DNA of 31,004 nt from an uncultured Alphaproteobacteria bacterium (GCA_934232895.1 CAKQGH010000011.1:1-31004); one strand, 5' to 3'; shown: positions 6,812 through 15,193, numbered from the stretch's first letter. The notes: a model not told the origin generated them from the letters alone. Made by a program: numbers and translations.

Positions 6812-8470
6812 TTATTTGTTTGAGATTAAAGTTCGCGCGGTCGCCAACGATTCCGGCGTGATTTCGGCACCACTGATAATGCGCGCAATTTCATTCAGTC
6901 GTGCATCACCCGTGATTTCATGCACCGTGGTTGTGGTTTTGTCGTTTTCGACATTCTTTTCAATTTTGAAATGATGGTTTGCGAACCCCGCAACCTGGGC
7001 CGAATGGGTTATGACCAGTGCCTGGGATGCAGATGCCAATTTATTCAAACGCAACCCGACAGCACTGGCGGTGGCGCCACTGATACCGGTATCAACCTCG
7101 TCAAAAACAAATGTGTGCGACGATTGGTTATTCGCCAACACCACGCGCAACGCCAACATCAAACGCGCCAATTCACCACCCGATGCCGCACGATGCAGTG
7201 GCGCAAATGGCATACCAGGATTTGTTTTTATCATAAATACTATATCGTCGGTGCCCGATGCATTTGGTGCGACCGTATCAATTTGCACCATAAAATCGGC
7301 CTGGCCCAATTTCAAATCAGGCAATTCAGCCAATATGCGCGCACGCAATTGTTCGCCCGCCGCCGCACGCATTTGCGTCAAATTATTTGCGTACTTTTCA
7401 AACTCTTGCTTTTTTGCACTGACGGTGGCGCGCACGCGTTTCAATTCGGCATCAGAATTATCAATTGCGTTCAGTGCCATGGCCATCTGTTCCAATTTTG
7501 CTGGCAATTCATCTGCCGATACGCGATGCTTGCGCGCCGCGGCACGAATGGCAAACAATCGTTCTTCGACCGCGTCAATATTATCCGTATCAATTTCAAC
7601 GGGTGCCAATGCGGCGGCAATTTCAGATACCGATTGTGCAACATCATACAATTTATCTATCTGGACCTGGTACGGATTGGGCTCGGTTTTAATATGTTCC
7701 AAGATATGCGCAACCGAAAACAATTGTTCGTCCAACGATGCCCCGCGCGGGGACAATGCGTCGTTTGCATCGGACAAAATTGCGGCGTCTTTTTCGGCAT
7801 TCATCATTGCGGCGCGGCGCGTTGCCAATTCATCTTCCTCGCCCGGGCGCACATTCAGCGCGCGCAATTCCGCGACATTATGCGTTAAAAAATCGCGTTC
7901 GGATTCGGCACGTGCCAGCAATTCATTTAACTCGTTCAATCGACGCGTTGCCGTGTGATATTCGCCATAGGCATCGTGCACCGATTCCAGCAACACCGCA
8001 TACCCATCAATATTTGCACAGCCAAAATCATCCAGTGTTGTGCGGTGTGTTGCCGGATTCAACAATGTGTGGTTCGCAAATTGGCCATGGATTTCAACCA
8101 ATGCATCACCAACCTGCTTTAACACCTTGACTGATACGGGCGTATCGTTTATCCACGCGCGGCTTTTCCCATCGGCGGTCAAAGTGCGCCGTAATATCAG
8201 ATTTCCATCCGACATATCAATTGCATATTCATCAAACAATGGGTTCAGTGATTCCGGCGACGCATCAAATTCCGCGATAACCGACGCCAAATCACACCCA
8301 TGACGAACCAGCCCCGCATCAGAACGCGCACCCAATGCCAACGACAGCGCATCCAGCAAAATACTTTTTCCGGCGCCTGTTTCCCCAGTCAGCACATTCA
8401 AACCACCACCGAATTCCAAATTCAGTTTTTCAATCAATACGATATTAGAAATGTTTAATCCAATCAGCAT
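6812..8470 (-). CDS. recN: DNA repair protein RecN
   Basis: RecN is an SMC-like ATPase that acts early at double-strand breaks. Seen are the N-terminal LIGLNISNIVLIEKLNLEF, Walker A GETGAGKSILLDAL, a long central coiled coil, the ABC signature SGGELARLMLALRVVLA and Walker B TFVFDEVDTGISG. The protein is 552 residues, normal for the family. I place the start at ATG 8470; the frame extends 12 codons further to a TTG at 8506, but this TTG is the -35 hexamer of a TTGAAT-TATAAT promoter. It follows the split addA genes on the same strand, so two double-strand-break functions adjoin. Confidence 0.95.
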   Translation of the reverse strand: MLIGLNISNIVLIEKLNLEFGGGLNVLTGETGAGKSILLDALSLALGARSDAGLVRHGCDLASVIAEFDASPESLNPLFDEYAIDMSDGNLILRRTLTADGKSRAWINDTPVSVKVLKQVGDALVEIHGQFANHTLLNPATHRTTLDDFGCANIDGYAVLLESVHDAYGEYHTATRRLNELNELLARAESERDFLTHNVAELRALNVRPGEEDELATRRAAMMNAEKDAAILSDANDALSPRGASLDEQLFSVAHILEHIKTEPNPYQVQIDKLYDVAQSVSEIAAALAPVEIDTDNIDAVEERLFAIRAAARKHRVSADELPAKLEQMAMALNAIDNSDAELKRVRATVSAKKQEFEKYANNLTQMRAAAGEQLRARILAELPDLKLGQADFMVQIDTVAPNASGTDDIVFMIKTNPGMPFAPLHRAASGGELARLMLALRVVLANNQSSHTFVFDEVDTGISGATASAVGLRLNKLASASQALVITHSAQVAGFANHHFKIEKNVENDKTTTTVHEITGDARLNEIARIISGAEITPESLATARTLISNK

Positions 8471-8476
8471 GCCGGA

Positions 8477-8506
8477 ATTATAGCGATTTGCCCCGCCCCA
8501 ATTCAA
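8477..8506 (-). promoter_or_regulatory. recN promoter, leaderless
   Basis: On the reverse strand: TTGAAT (8506-8501), an 18-base spacer and a perfect TATAAT (8482-8477). Six bases separate the -10 from the ATG at 8470, so +1 is predicted at the A of the ATG. The -35 TTG is exactly 36 bases before the ATG and in frame. It starts just past the stop of the AddA nuclease gene. Confidence 0.82.
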
Positions 8507-8512
8507 GATATT

Positions 8513-8956
8513 TTACACATTTTCCAACACAAAATTATGCAGCCACAAAATATACCCGCGCACCGAATATCCGGGATATATTTGTCGCACCAATTCGATG
8601 TATTCGCGAACCTGGGCATGATATGCGTCGCGCGAATTATCCGGATTTACATCGGTTTTATAATCCATAATCAGAACGGTTTTGTCATTATCATTTACAA
8701 CCATACGGTCAATTCGGCGACTGATGAATTTACCACGAATGCGTCCGGCAACGGGAACCTCGGTCAATGCATGCGAACAGAAAAATGGTACCAAATCCGC
8801 ACGATTGCGCACGCGCGTGACGGTTTCGGCATCGCCATGTGACATATCACCATCAATCACAATGCGTTGCATCCGCGCATGCGCGGCGGTACCGGCATCG
8901 GTTGCAAATTTTTTCGCATTTTGTGCATCAATTAAATCATGCAAAGATTGACTCAT
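8513..8956 (-). CDS. AddA nuclease domain encoded as a separate protein
   Basis: A 147-residue protein equal to the C-terminal PD-(D/E)XK nuclease domain of AddA, which normally is one polypeptide with the helicase. Motifs: GTAAHARMQ (His26), the strand RIDRMVV (Asp83) and VLIMDYKTD (Asp98, Lys100), the metal-binding and catalytic set of RecB-family nucleases. The C-terminal block AYHAQVREYIELVRQIYPG is the usual helix of the fold. Its ATG overlaps the helicase stop as ATGA, so the two are translationally coupled. I infer the two chains reassemble; a stand-alone nuclease is the alternative. Confidence 0.85.
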   Translation of the reverse strand: MSQSLHDLIDAQNAKKFATDAGTAAHARMQRIVIDGDMSHGDAETVTRVRNRADLVPFFCSHALTEVPVAGRIRGKFISRRIDRMVVNDNDKTVLIMDYKTDVNPDNSRDAYHAQVREYIELVRQIYPGYSVRGYILWLHNFVLENV

Positions 8957-11571
8957 TCTGTAATCCTGATTGTTTCCGCGGTATTATCGTCGCCCGCAAA
9001 CACGCGCCACAATTGTGTGTGCCAACTATTGTCGGGGGCGTTTTTGCGCGGTTCAAAACCATATATGAACAACGCATCACGCGCACGCGTCATTGCAACA
9101 TACAGCAATCGATAATATTCCGCCATTTTGTTTTGTTTCACCGCGTCTGAAACATCGGCACACGCAACTGAAACATTGTTGCTGCGCGGTGTCCACAGCC
9201 ACGGCACCGGGAACGGTACATCCCCAGTGCGCACCGGCAACGGCAAGATATGTTCATTTTTCGGAATTCGGACCGTATCAATCAAAAATACCGCACGCGC
9301 ATCCAGCCCCTTGCTGCCATGAACGGTCATCACACGCACACCGCTGGACGCATCCATATCGCGTTTAATTTCACTGTCACCGGTGACAAACCATTTCAGG
9401 AAATGTCGCAATGTCCCCGGCATTGTACGTTCGTATGCCAGACATATTGTTAAAAACTCTTCCAATGGGTCAATAATTTGTGCACCCAACACGGCAATCA
9501 TACTTTGCCGCACACCATTTGATAAAACCGTGGTAAAAAATGTGTATGGCGACATTTTTTGCGACCATTCAATTATGTCACACAACCGCGCATAAACATC
9601 CGGATGTATTTTGGACAACACGGCAAAAACAGTTGTTGCATCATCTGCACCGTCATCCAGTTTTTTTGATTTATTTTCGGCATTTTTGATTTTACAAATA
9701 TTAAAAATATCGACTTCATTCAATCTGAAAATCGGACTTTTTAACACACAACACAAACTGTAATTATCACGCGGATTCAAACAGAATCTGACCAAATTTA
9801 ATAAATCACGAATGGCCGGAAAATCAGGCAAAACAATTCGGTCACTGCCCGCGACATCAATATTGCGTCGTTTCAGTTCGACAACCAATGGTGCCACCAT
9901 CGGCACACGATTTTGAACCAAAACCATTATGTCGCGCGATGCGTATTCACCAGAATCAATCAACGATTTTATTTTATCGGCAATACCGCGCACATAATCC
10001 AAAACATCAATTTCATCATTTTGTTTGGAAACCAATTTATGCAATTCAACCAAACCGGGCGATTCCGTACGAAAACATTTGTGTGCGTTATTTGCAAAGT
10101 CACTGATTTCAACAACCGTTTTATCATCAAAAAATTTATCCACCGCGCGCAATATTGCGCCCAGCGACCGAAAACTTTGATCCAATGGAACCTCGCGTAT
10201 GGTGCGCATATTATTTGAAATTTGTGCGGCAATTTCCGCGCGACTGGTTGCAAACGCATTTGGATCGGCGCCCTGGAACCCGTATATAGATTGTTTTGTG
10301 TCCCCCACCACAAACAATGAATGTTGGTGCGCCGCGGTATCACCGTCGGCAAAAAAATCACCCGACAACATACGCAAGATATCCCACTGGGCGGGACTGG
10401 TATCTTGGGCCTCGTCCACCAAAATGTGCGACAATGAAACATTCAATTGTGACAATACCCACCCCATTGTTTCGGGCTGTGCAAACAAACGCCGCGTGTA
10501 CAAAATCATATCTTCGAAATCCAGCAAATCGCGCTCGTGTTTCAAATCGCGATATATGCGCGCAAACGCCGCCGCCAAATCAAACAAGGCAACCGTATCA
10601 TTAAATATTGTTTGGTTTGCATAATACTGGTTCAATTCATAAACACGTTTTTGCTCGGATATTAAATATTCCTTTTTTGACACCGATTTTTGTGGTGCGC
10701 CGGTTGATGTTAAATACGCGGTTTTATATTCATCAAAATCAATAGTATTGTCAATAAACTGTTTTGTTTTGTTGATAACATCAAACAAATATTTTGCCGG
10801 CTTTTTCGTCGATTTTATATCAATTTCGGTCAAATCGATGATTTTTTGCAGCGCGGCAACATCAATTTCGGTTTGAACCGACGCATCCAATTTCAAAAAT
10901 TGTTTCGTCGTATCAACAAAATATTTGCGATAGTTATCAAGATTTTCAACATCAAAAAAATGCTTATATTGCTCGCTCAGCGTCTTTAATAATTCGCCCA
11001 TTGATGTTTCAGAAATGCGCCCGACTATGTATGAAAATGCGTCATTGGTACGCGCATCGCCCGACGATTTTATTAACCGCTGGAACGCGTCTTGTAATAA
11101 AACACGTTGCGCCGCATCAAATACCAGTGACCACGATGGTGAAATGCCCGCCTCTATCGGGAAACGGTGTAATATTTCCTCGCAAAAACCGTGAATGGTT
11201 TTTATTTTCAATATATCAGGGTTGTCAATGTATGTAAAAAATATTTCGCGCGCGTGCGCAACATCGGCGGCATTTGGCACGGGGTTCAACGCAATTCCGC
11301 GCAACATTTCGGTCAATTCATCGTCTGATTTCATCGCCCATTCGCGCAACGCCGACAAAATACGATTGCGCATTTCGCCCGCCCCCGCATTGGTATATGT
11401 CAGACATAAAATTCCGCTGTTATTGATTGATTCCGTGCGAAATAAAATACGCAACAAACGACGCACCAAAACCCATGTTTTGCCGGTTCCAGCGTTTGCC
11501 TGGACCCACACATTTTCTGTTGGGTTTGATGCCGTATCTTGGGCCGGTGTCAAAGCGCTTTTTTGTGTCAT
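8953..11571 (-). CDS. addA: AddA-type UvrD/RecB helicase, nuclease domain split off
   Basis: A superfamily 1A helicase of 872 residues. Motifs in order: VWVQANAGTGKTWVLVRRL (Walker A), CLTYTNAGAGEMRNRI (Ia), IKTIHGFCEEILHRFP, HILVDEAQDTSPAQWDI (Walker B), FVVGDTKQSIYGFQGADP (III), LDQSFRSLGAIL (IV), VRVMTVHGSKGLDARAVFLI (V) and RLLYVAMTRARDALFIYG (VI). This is AddA, the helicase-nuclease that with AddB resects double-strand breaks. AddA is usually about 1,150 residues; here the frame stops at 8953 shortly after motif VI, and the nuclease is a separate overlapping gene. A ribosome site (AAGGG) and a TTGCAG-TAGAAT promoter precede it. addB is absent from the window. Confidence 0.93.
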   Translation of the reverse strand: MTQKSALTPAQDTASNPTENVWVQANAGTGKTWVLVRRLLRILFRTESINNSGILCLTYTNAGAGEMRNRILSALREWAMKSDDELTEMLRGIALNPVPNAADVAHAREIFFTYIDNPDILKIKTIHGFCEEILHRFPIEAGISPSWSLVFDAAQRVLLQDAFQRLIKSSGDARTNDAFSYIVGRISETSMGELLKTLSEQYKHFFDVENLDNYRKYFVDTTKQFLKLDASVQTEIDVAALQKIIDLTEIDIKSTKKPAKYLFDVINKTKQFIDNTIDFDEYKTAYLTSTGAPQKSVSKKEYLISEQKRVYELNQYYANQTIFNDTVALFDLAAAFARIYRDLKHERDLLDFEDMILYTRRLFAQPETMGWVLSQLNVSLSHILVDEAQDTSPAQWDILRMLSGDFFADGDTAAHQHSLFVVGDTKQSIYGFQGADPNAFATSRAEIAAQISNNMRTIREVPLDQSFRSLGAILRAVDKFFDDKTVVEISDFANNAHKCFRTESPGLVELHKLVSKQNDEIDVLDYVRGIADKIKSLIDSGEYASRDIMVLVQNRVPMVAPLVVELKRRNIDVAGSDRIVLPDFPAIRDLLNLVRFCLNPRDNYSLCCVLKSPIFRLNEVDIFNICKIKNAENKSKKLDDGADDATTVFAVLSKIHPDVYARLCDIIEWSQKMSPYTFFTTVLSNGVRQSMIAVLGAQIIDPLEEFLTICLAYERTMPGTLRHFLKWFVTGDSEIKRDMDASSGVRVMTVHGSKGLDARAVFLIDTVRIPKNEHILPLPVRTGDVPFPVPWLWTPRSNNVSVACADVSDAVKQNKMAEYYRLLYVAMTRARDALFIYGFEPRKNAPDNSWHTQLWRVFAGDDNTAETIRITE

Positions 11572-11579
11572 TTATACCC

Positions 11580-11608
11580 TTGCTTTATTTCGTAAATTCT
11601 AGTATAAA
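11580..11608 (+). promoter_or_regulatory. Promoter of the coiled-coil membrane protein
   Basis: TTGCTT (11580-11585), 17 bases, TATAAA (11603-11608). It overlaps the divergent addA promoter (11596-11624), so polymerase can presumably load in only one direction at a time. The leader carries an AGGGGAG ribosome site before ATG 11653. Confidence 0.65.
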
Positions 11609-11624
11609 TTTCAGTGTTCTGCAA
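11596..11624 (-). promoter_or_regulatory. addA promoter
   Basis: Reverse strand: TTGCAG (11624-11619), 17-base spacer, TAGAAT (11601-11596), leaving about a 20-base leader with an AAGGG ribosome site before ATG 11571. It overlaps the forward promoter in the same divergent gap. Confidence 0.65.
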
Positions 11625-11652
11625 GAACAATGAATTTATCAGGGGAGCGGAT

Positions 11653-13584
11653 ATGGACATTTCACAAGTAATTATAATTATCAGCAGTGTTTTGGGTGGA
11701 TTACTGGCAATTGCATTGGGCGTTGTGTTTTTCATTTCACGACGCAGCCAACGCGTTATGGAATCGTTATTACAATTGATGACCAATCCCCAACGGGCCC
11801 AGGTCACCGATGCTGCGCGTGTATTGGAAACCATACTGGCGGGCGAAATTGCAAAGATAGAATCCAGTTTTCAAACTATGCGCGACACATTGAATGCACA
11901 AATTGCCACGGCCGAGGAAATGAAAAACAACCTGGGTGTGCAAAACGAAAAACTGGTTGAGTTGGCCGACGATGCAACAAAAAAAGTCGCCGTTATGTCC
12001 CAACGTTTGGAAAACACGGTACTGGGCCTGCAAAATGTTGTTATATCCGCCGGGTGGGCCGATGTACAAAACACAACCGACAAATTTAACACAACTGTCA
12101 ATGAATTATTGGCCAAAATTGACACAACGACACACGATACAACCGAACGCATTGGCACCATACAATCACAAATTGATGGATGGATTGCCACCAGTGAAAC
12201 ACTGGACAACAATTTGAAAAACGAATTTGCGGCAAATGATGAACAGATGAAAAACCTGGCCGCGCAATCCGAAAATATGCAACAGAAATTGTCTGAATTG
12301 TCATCATCGGTGGCCGATGGGTTTACCAATGTGAAAACCGCCGCCACAGATTACGAGACCCTGATGACCAATAACGATAAATTGTTGGATTCACACCTGG
12401 AAAAAATGGACGCGTTCAGCAAACAAACCAAGAAACAGTTGACCGCACAAATGAACACATTGACCAATACGGCAAATGTTGTTGGTGGCCAGGTTCGTCT
12501 GGCGGAAACATCGCTGGACAAACAGGTGCGCAAATTGACCGACGCGGTTGAATCACTGATGGACAGCGCGGCACGCACCGAAACATCGGTCCGCAACATA
12601 TCAAATGAATTGGCAACATTGACCAATCGATTCAATGGCGAAATCAAGGAATTCGCAACCGATGTTGTATCGGAACTGAAAACCGTATCTGGCGTTGCGA
12701 ATACCACACTGGACAATACCAAGACGGCGGCGGGAAAATTCTCGGAATCGGTACGAGTCATGGCGACCAGCGTGCGCGAAACACTGATAGAAATGAACAC
12801 TGCGCACACACAATTGTCCAAACAATCGGAAAGCCTGATAAAGATGTCGTCGGAAACGACCGCGCAATTGCAACCGTTGTCCGAATTGATAGAAAAATAT
12901 TATTCAGCCCTGCCCGATTTGTCCCAGGGTTCGGTCGACGCGGGCGACAAATTGCAACAGGTTGTCGCGTCACTGAACGAAAAAATCAATTTGATGAAAA
13001 ATACGGTTGCCGAATCGACCACCGCGGTTGCAGAATCTGCGGTTAAACTGGAAGATTTGGCGGGTCAATCGCGCCAGCAAATGATAGATTTAATGTCCGA
13101 CTATGCCAAGGCCGTGAACACCATGCAGACATTAAACAAACAAATGATGGTCGCACGCGCGTCCGCCCCAATGGACGCTATTGGCACCGCACCGACCGCC
13201 ACAACAATGGCGCGCGTCAGCGGGGCCGATTTTCTGAAACAGGCCGAACGCGCATTTGAAAAAATGCACGAATTGTCGTTGGATTTAACGCGTGCAACCG
13301 GCGCCGACATTCCCGATGTAGTGTGGAAAAAATTTCACGCGGGTGATAAAACCATATTTTCAAAATGGCTGGCGAAAATGATGTCGGCGGCGGATAAAAA
13401 ACAAATTCGCGATATGTTGAAATCTGACAGTGTGTTCCGTTCCCAGGCGACCCAATTCGTGCGCAGTTTTGATAAAATAATGACCAGCGCGCAAAATACC
13501 GATACGCCCGACAAAGTATCGGCGGCGTTGGTAAAAACCGATTTGGGACAAATTTATCTTTCACTGAAAAATCATATCAGTTAA
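11653..13584 (+). CDS. Membrane-anchored coiled-coil protein with conserved C-terminal domain
   Basis: A 643-residue protein. One membrane helix lies at the extreme N-terminus (VIIIISSVLGGLLAIALGVVFFIS, about residues 5-28), followed by about 470 residues rich in Ala, Thr, Glu, Asn and Gln with heptad-like spacing, typical of long coiled coils and of the signalling parts of chemoreceptors. The final ~110 residues, including VVWKKFHAGDKTIFSKWLA and a TDLGQIYLSL block near the end, look like a compact conserved domain that I recall on other alphaproteobacterial coiled-coil membrane proteins, though I cannot name it. The topology suggests the coiled coil is cytoplasmic. Roles such as cell-envelope scaffold are guesses. 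The start is set by AGGGGAG ahead of ATG 11653. A terminator follows. Confidence 0.8.
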   Translation: MDISQVIIIISSVLGGLLAIALGVVFFISRRSQRVMESLLQLMTNPQRAQVTDAARVLETILAGEIAKIESSFQTMRDTLNAQIATAEEMKNNLGVQNEKLVELADDATKKVAVMSQRLENTVLGLQNVVISAGWADVQNTTDKFNTTVNELLAKIDTTTHDTTERIGTIQSQIDGWIATSETLDNNLKNEFAANDEQMKNLAAQSENMQQKLSELSSSVADGFTNVKTAATDYETLMTNNDKLLDSHLEKMDAFSKQTKKQLTAQMNTLTNTANVVGGQVRLAETSLDKQVRKLTDAVESLMDSAARTETSVRNISNELATLTNRFNGEIKEFATDVVSELKTVSGVANTTLDNTKTAAGKFSESVRVMATSVRETLIEMNTAHTQLSKQSESLIKMSSETTAQLQPLSELIEKYYSALPDLSQGSVDAGDKLQQVVASLNEKINLMKNTVAESTTAVAESAVKLEDLAGQSRQQMIDLMSDYAKAVNTMQTLNKQMMVARASAPMDAIGTAPTATTMARVSGADFLKQAERAFEKMHELSLDLTRATGADIPDVVWKKFHAGDKTIFSKWLAKMMSAADKKQIRDMLKSDSVFRSQATQFVRSFDKIMTSAQNTDTPDKVSAALVKTDLGQIYLSLKNHIS

Positions 13585-13590
13585 ATTTGA

Positions 13591-13610
13591 ATCCGGCAAA
13601 ATTGCCGGAT
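13591..13610 (+). terminator. Intrinsic terminator after the coiled-coil gene
   Basis: ATCCGGCAA (13591-13599) pairs with TTGCCGGAT (13602-13610), followed by seven T's (one shared with the arm). Confidence 0.92.
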
Positions 13611-13619
13611 TTTTTTACA

Positions 13620-13648
13620 TTGTATTTTAGCAACGCGTATGCTATGGT
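13620..13648 (+). promoter_or_regulatory. Probable promoter of the structured leader ahead of the LamG-like gene
   Basis: TTGTAT (13620-13625), 17 bases, TATGGT (13643-13648) with an extended -10 TG at 13640-13641. The predicted +1 is at about 13655, immediately before the first hairpin of the leader RNA. Confidence 0.5.
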
Positions 13649-13654
13649 ATAACC

Positions 13655-13830
13655 GTTGACGGGTGTTCCGTCAATGGGCTTGATAACCCAGGTACAGCGT
13701 CAAACCAAGACGATAAAATTCCAACCATGTTATGTGGTTGGAGTGTTGTGAATATATCGAATAAGCAACGCAATTCCTAATATTGTGCTTAAACTCCAAC
13801 CACCTGAATTCGTTCCGGTGGTATTTTTTC
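13655..13830 (+). ncRNA. Structured leader RNA with terminator/antiterminator logic
   Basis: Elements in order: a 7-bp hairpin TTGACGG/CCGTCAA (13656-13674); a TGGG-CTTGATAA-CCCA hairpin (13675-13690); CGTC/GACG (13698-13712); a hairpin CCAACCA/TGGTTGG (13721-13741); and a U-tract hairpin ACCACC/GGTGGT (13799-13822) then ATTTTTT. TGGTTGGAGT (13735-13744) is perfectly complementary to ACTCCAACCA (13793-13802), which overlaps the terminator arm, so two exclusive folds exist. This is the architecture of an attenuator or riboswitch. It does not match a riboswitch class I know. The controlled gene is the LamG-like protein starting at 13853. Confidence 0.65.
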
Positions 13831-13852
13831 ATGCGGAATAGAAAATAGCAGT

Positions 13853-14806
13853 ATGTGGCGGCGTTGGATTATCTTTATCGGTATGATTGTGTGTTGCACG
13901 GCGGCGCATGCGCGCGTGCTGCACGTTGGCGATGATACAATGCAGTTATACGAAACAAAAAACACAACACCGGCATTAAATGTAAAAATAGGCGATGAAA
14001 TGTGGTACGGCAACCTGACGCAATGTCGCCGCACAATAAACGCATCCAGCGATAAATACCTGCATATAAAACAGGGCGACATCGATTACTATGCTTATTC
14101 TGATATTGATTCTGATGCCGAATTTTACAACATCATTGATGGTAAATTGACAGGCGTAAATGGCGAAGTTTATTTGGCGTCAACCGGCACGCAATATATT
14201 GACACCGAATACATACCGACCACAACCACGCGCACAGAAATGGATGTACGGTTCAGTAATGATGTATTTCATCCATCGGGTGCTAATATTTGCCTGTTTG
14301 GCGTTTCCAGTGCAATTACAAATTCGTCATACGAAATCAATTTTGGCGGCGATGCTGACCAGGCAACTCAGTTATTTCCGTGGTTGTGTATACAGGGGCC
14401 CAATTGTCCGACTGCCTCGGTCGGTATCGGTTTGACGCAAAAAACGACCCGACAAACCGTTGTGTTGGATGCAAAAAATAAAGTATTCAAATATGGCGCC
14501 ACCACGCGCAGCCTGTCGGGGCAAACGCGTCAAAATTCGCACGATGCCGCTATGGTTTTATTTGGGTATCGACGCATCAACAGTACATTTAATGAGGTTG
14601 TACCATATTCCGCAAATAATTTTATGTATGTGTACGATGTAAAAATATACGAGGATGATACCCTGGTGCATCATTTTGTGCCAGTTCCATGCGGGTTAAA
14701 AATTGGCGATTACATGGTCCCGCAAAACGGTATGTGGGACATAGTTGAACAAAAATTCTATGGTAATTCCGGCACCGGCGAGTTCCTGTACGGGAGCGAC
14801 GAATAG
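13853..14806 (+). CDS. Secreted LamG/concanavalin-like protein
   Basis: A 317-residue exported protein with signal peptide MWRRWIIFIGMIVCCTAAHA (cleavage near residue 20). Residues from about 103 onward follow a pattern common in secreted proteins of gut bacteria: YLASTGTQYIDTEYIPTTTT, EMDVRF, LFGVSS, a central strand-rich part, MYVYDVKIYEDDTLVHHFVP and a final WDIVEQKFYGNSGTGEFLYG. This is a laminin-G/concanavalin-like beta sandwich, often carbohydrate- or surface-binding. The first 80 mature residues are unfamiliar. There is no clear ribosome site before ATG 13853. The upstream leader RNA probably controls it. Ligand unknown. Confidence 0.8.
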   Translation: MWRRWIIFIGMIVCCTAAHARVLHVGDDTMQLYETKNTTPALNVKIGDEMWYGNLTQCRRTINASSDKYLHIKQGDIDYYAYSDIDSDAEFYNIIDGKLTGVNGEVYLASTGTQYIDTEYIPTTTTRTEMDVRFSNDVFHPSGANICLFGVSSAITNSSYEINFGGDADQATQLFPWLCIQGPNCPTASVGIGLTQKTTRQTVVLDAKNKVFKYGATTRSLSGQTRQNSHDAAMVLFGYRRINSTFNEVVPYSANNFMYVYDVKIYEDDTLVHHFVPVPCGLKIGDYMVPQNGMWDIVEQKFYGNSGTGEFLYGSDE

Positions 14807-14814
14807 AGTGAACG

Positions 14815-14888
14815 AGTGATAAAGTGATTTAGTGATATAGTTTTTGTTTTTTTACTCTGACACTTTATCACTTACTCACTTTATCACT
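14815..14888. repeat. Long-range inverted repeat after the LamG-like gene
   Basis: The 13 bases at 14815-14827 (AGTGATAAAGTGA) are the exact reverse complement of 14876-14888. A ten-base partial copy, CACTTTATCA, lies at 14861-14870, so either copy could pair. With a T-rich loop (14840-14853) it may act as a weak terminator for the LamG-like gene. Confidence 0.65.
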
Positions 14889-14918
14889 GATATACTATCG
14901 CCCCCCGCCCTGCGGGCA

Positions 14919-14936
14919 CCCCTCTGGCCAGAGGGG
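14919..14936. repeat. 18-bp perfect palindrome
   Basis: CCCCTCTGGCCAGAGGGG is self-complementary over all 18 bases. It is directly followed by a second inverted repeat. Confidence 0.85.
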
Positions 14937-14967
14937 AACTTGGTTTTTACCGTCGCGGACCAAGTTC
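14936..14967. repeat. Inverted repeat GAACTTGGT/ACCAAGTTC
   Basis: GAACTTGGT (14936-14944) and ACCAAGTTC (14959-14967) form a 9-bp stem. The GGGGAACTTG start recurs at 15119-15128 next to an inverted CCGCGACGG, suggesting two diverged copies of one composite element. Confidence 0.75.
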
Positions 14968-15082
14968 TCCTCCTGTGGAGGAGTACCGCGTAGCGGGGAG
15001 GTGGTCTTTTTTTTGTTTGAAACTTTGTACAACACTACGCACTCTCAAGTCCACCCCGGCCTGCGGCCACCCCGACCCGGGT

Positions 15083-15107
15083 CCCACAAAATTGGAAATT
15101 TTGTGGG
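15083..15107. repeat. 10-bp stem-loop CCCACAAAAT/ATTTTGTGGG
   Basis: A perfect 10-bp inverted repeat around a five-base loop (TGGAA), set within a GC-rich block that parallels the palindrome at 14919. Confidence 0.8.
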
Positions 15108-15165
15108 TGGTTCCCGGAGGGGAACTTGCCCCGCGACGGAGATACAAGACACAACCAAAGAAAAA

Positions 15166-15193
15166 CCGTCATACCAGCACAGGCCGGCATCCA
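15166..15193. repeat. REP-like palindrome (CGTCAT...ATCCA type)
   Basis: The start CCGTCATACC, a central imperfect palindrome CAGCACAGGCCGG and the end CATCCA match the general layout of dispersed proteobacterial REP sequences (GTCAT-CC-GC...GC-GG-AT). A single copy here, related to the pair at 15255 and 15401. Confidence 0.7.

Noticed and set aside
6920..7958. Long forward frames of 315-322 residues opposite recN
   Set aside because: They lie fully antisense to recN, whose motifs are unambiguous; the proteins have the composition expected of a shadow frame.
11653..13584. RmuC as the identity of the coiled-coil protein
   Set aside because: N-terminal helix plus coiled coil is superficially similar, but the RmuC nuclease-like domain motifs are absent and the C-terminal domain is different.
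13655..13830. Leader as 6S RNA, SRP RNA or a known riboswitch
   Set aside because: No central-bubble 6S layout, no SRP GGAA domain, and no conserved core of TPP, cobalamin, SAM, FMN or glycine classes was seen.
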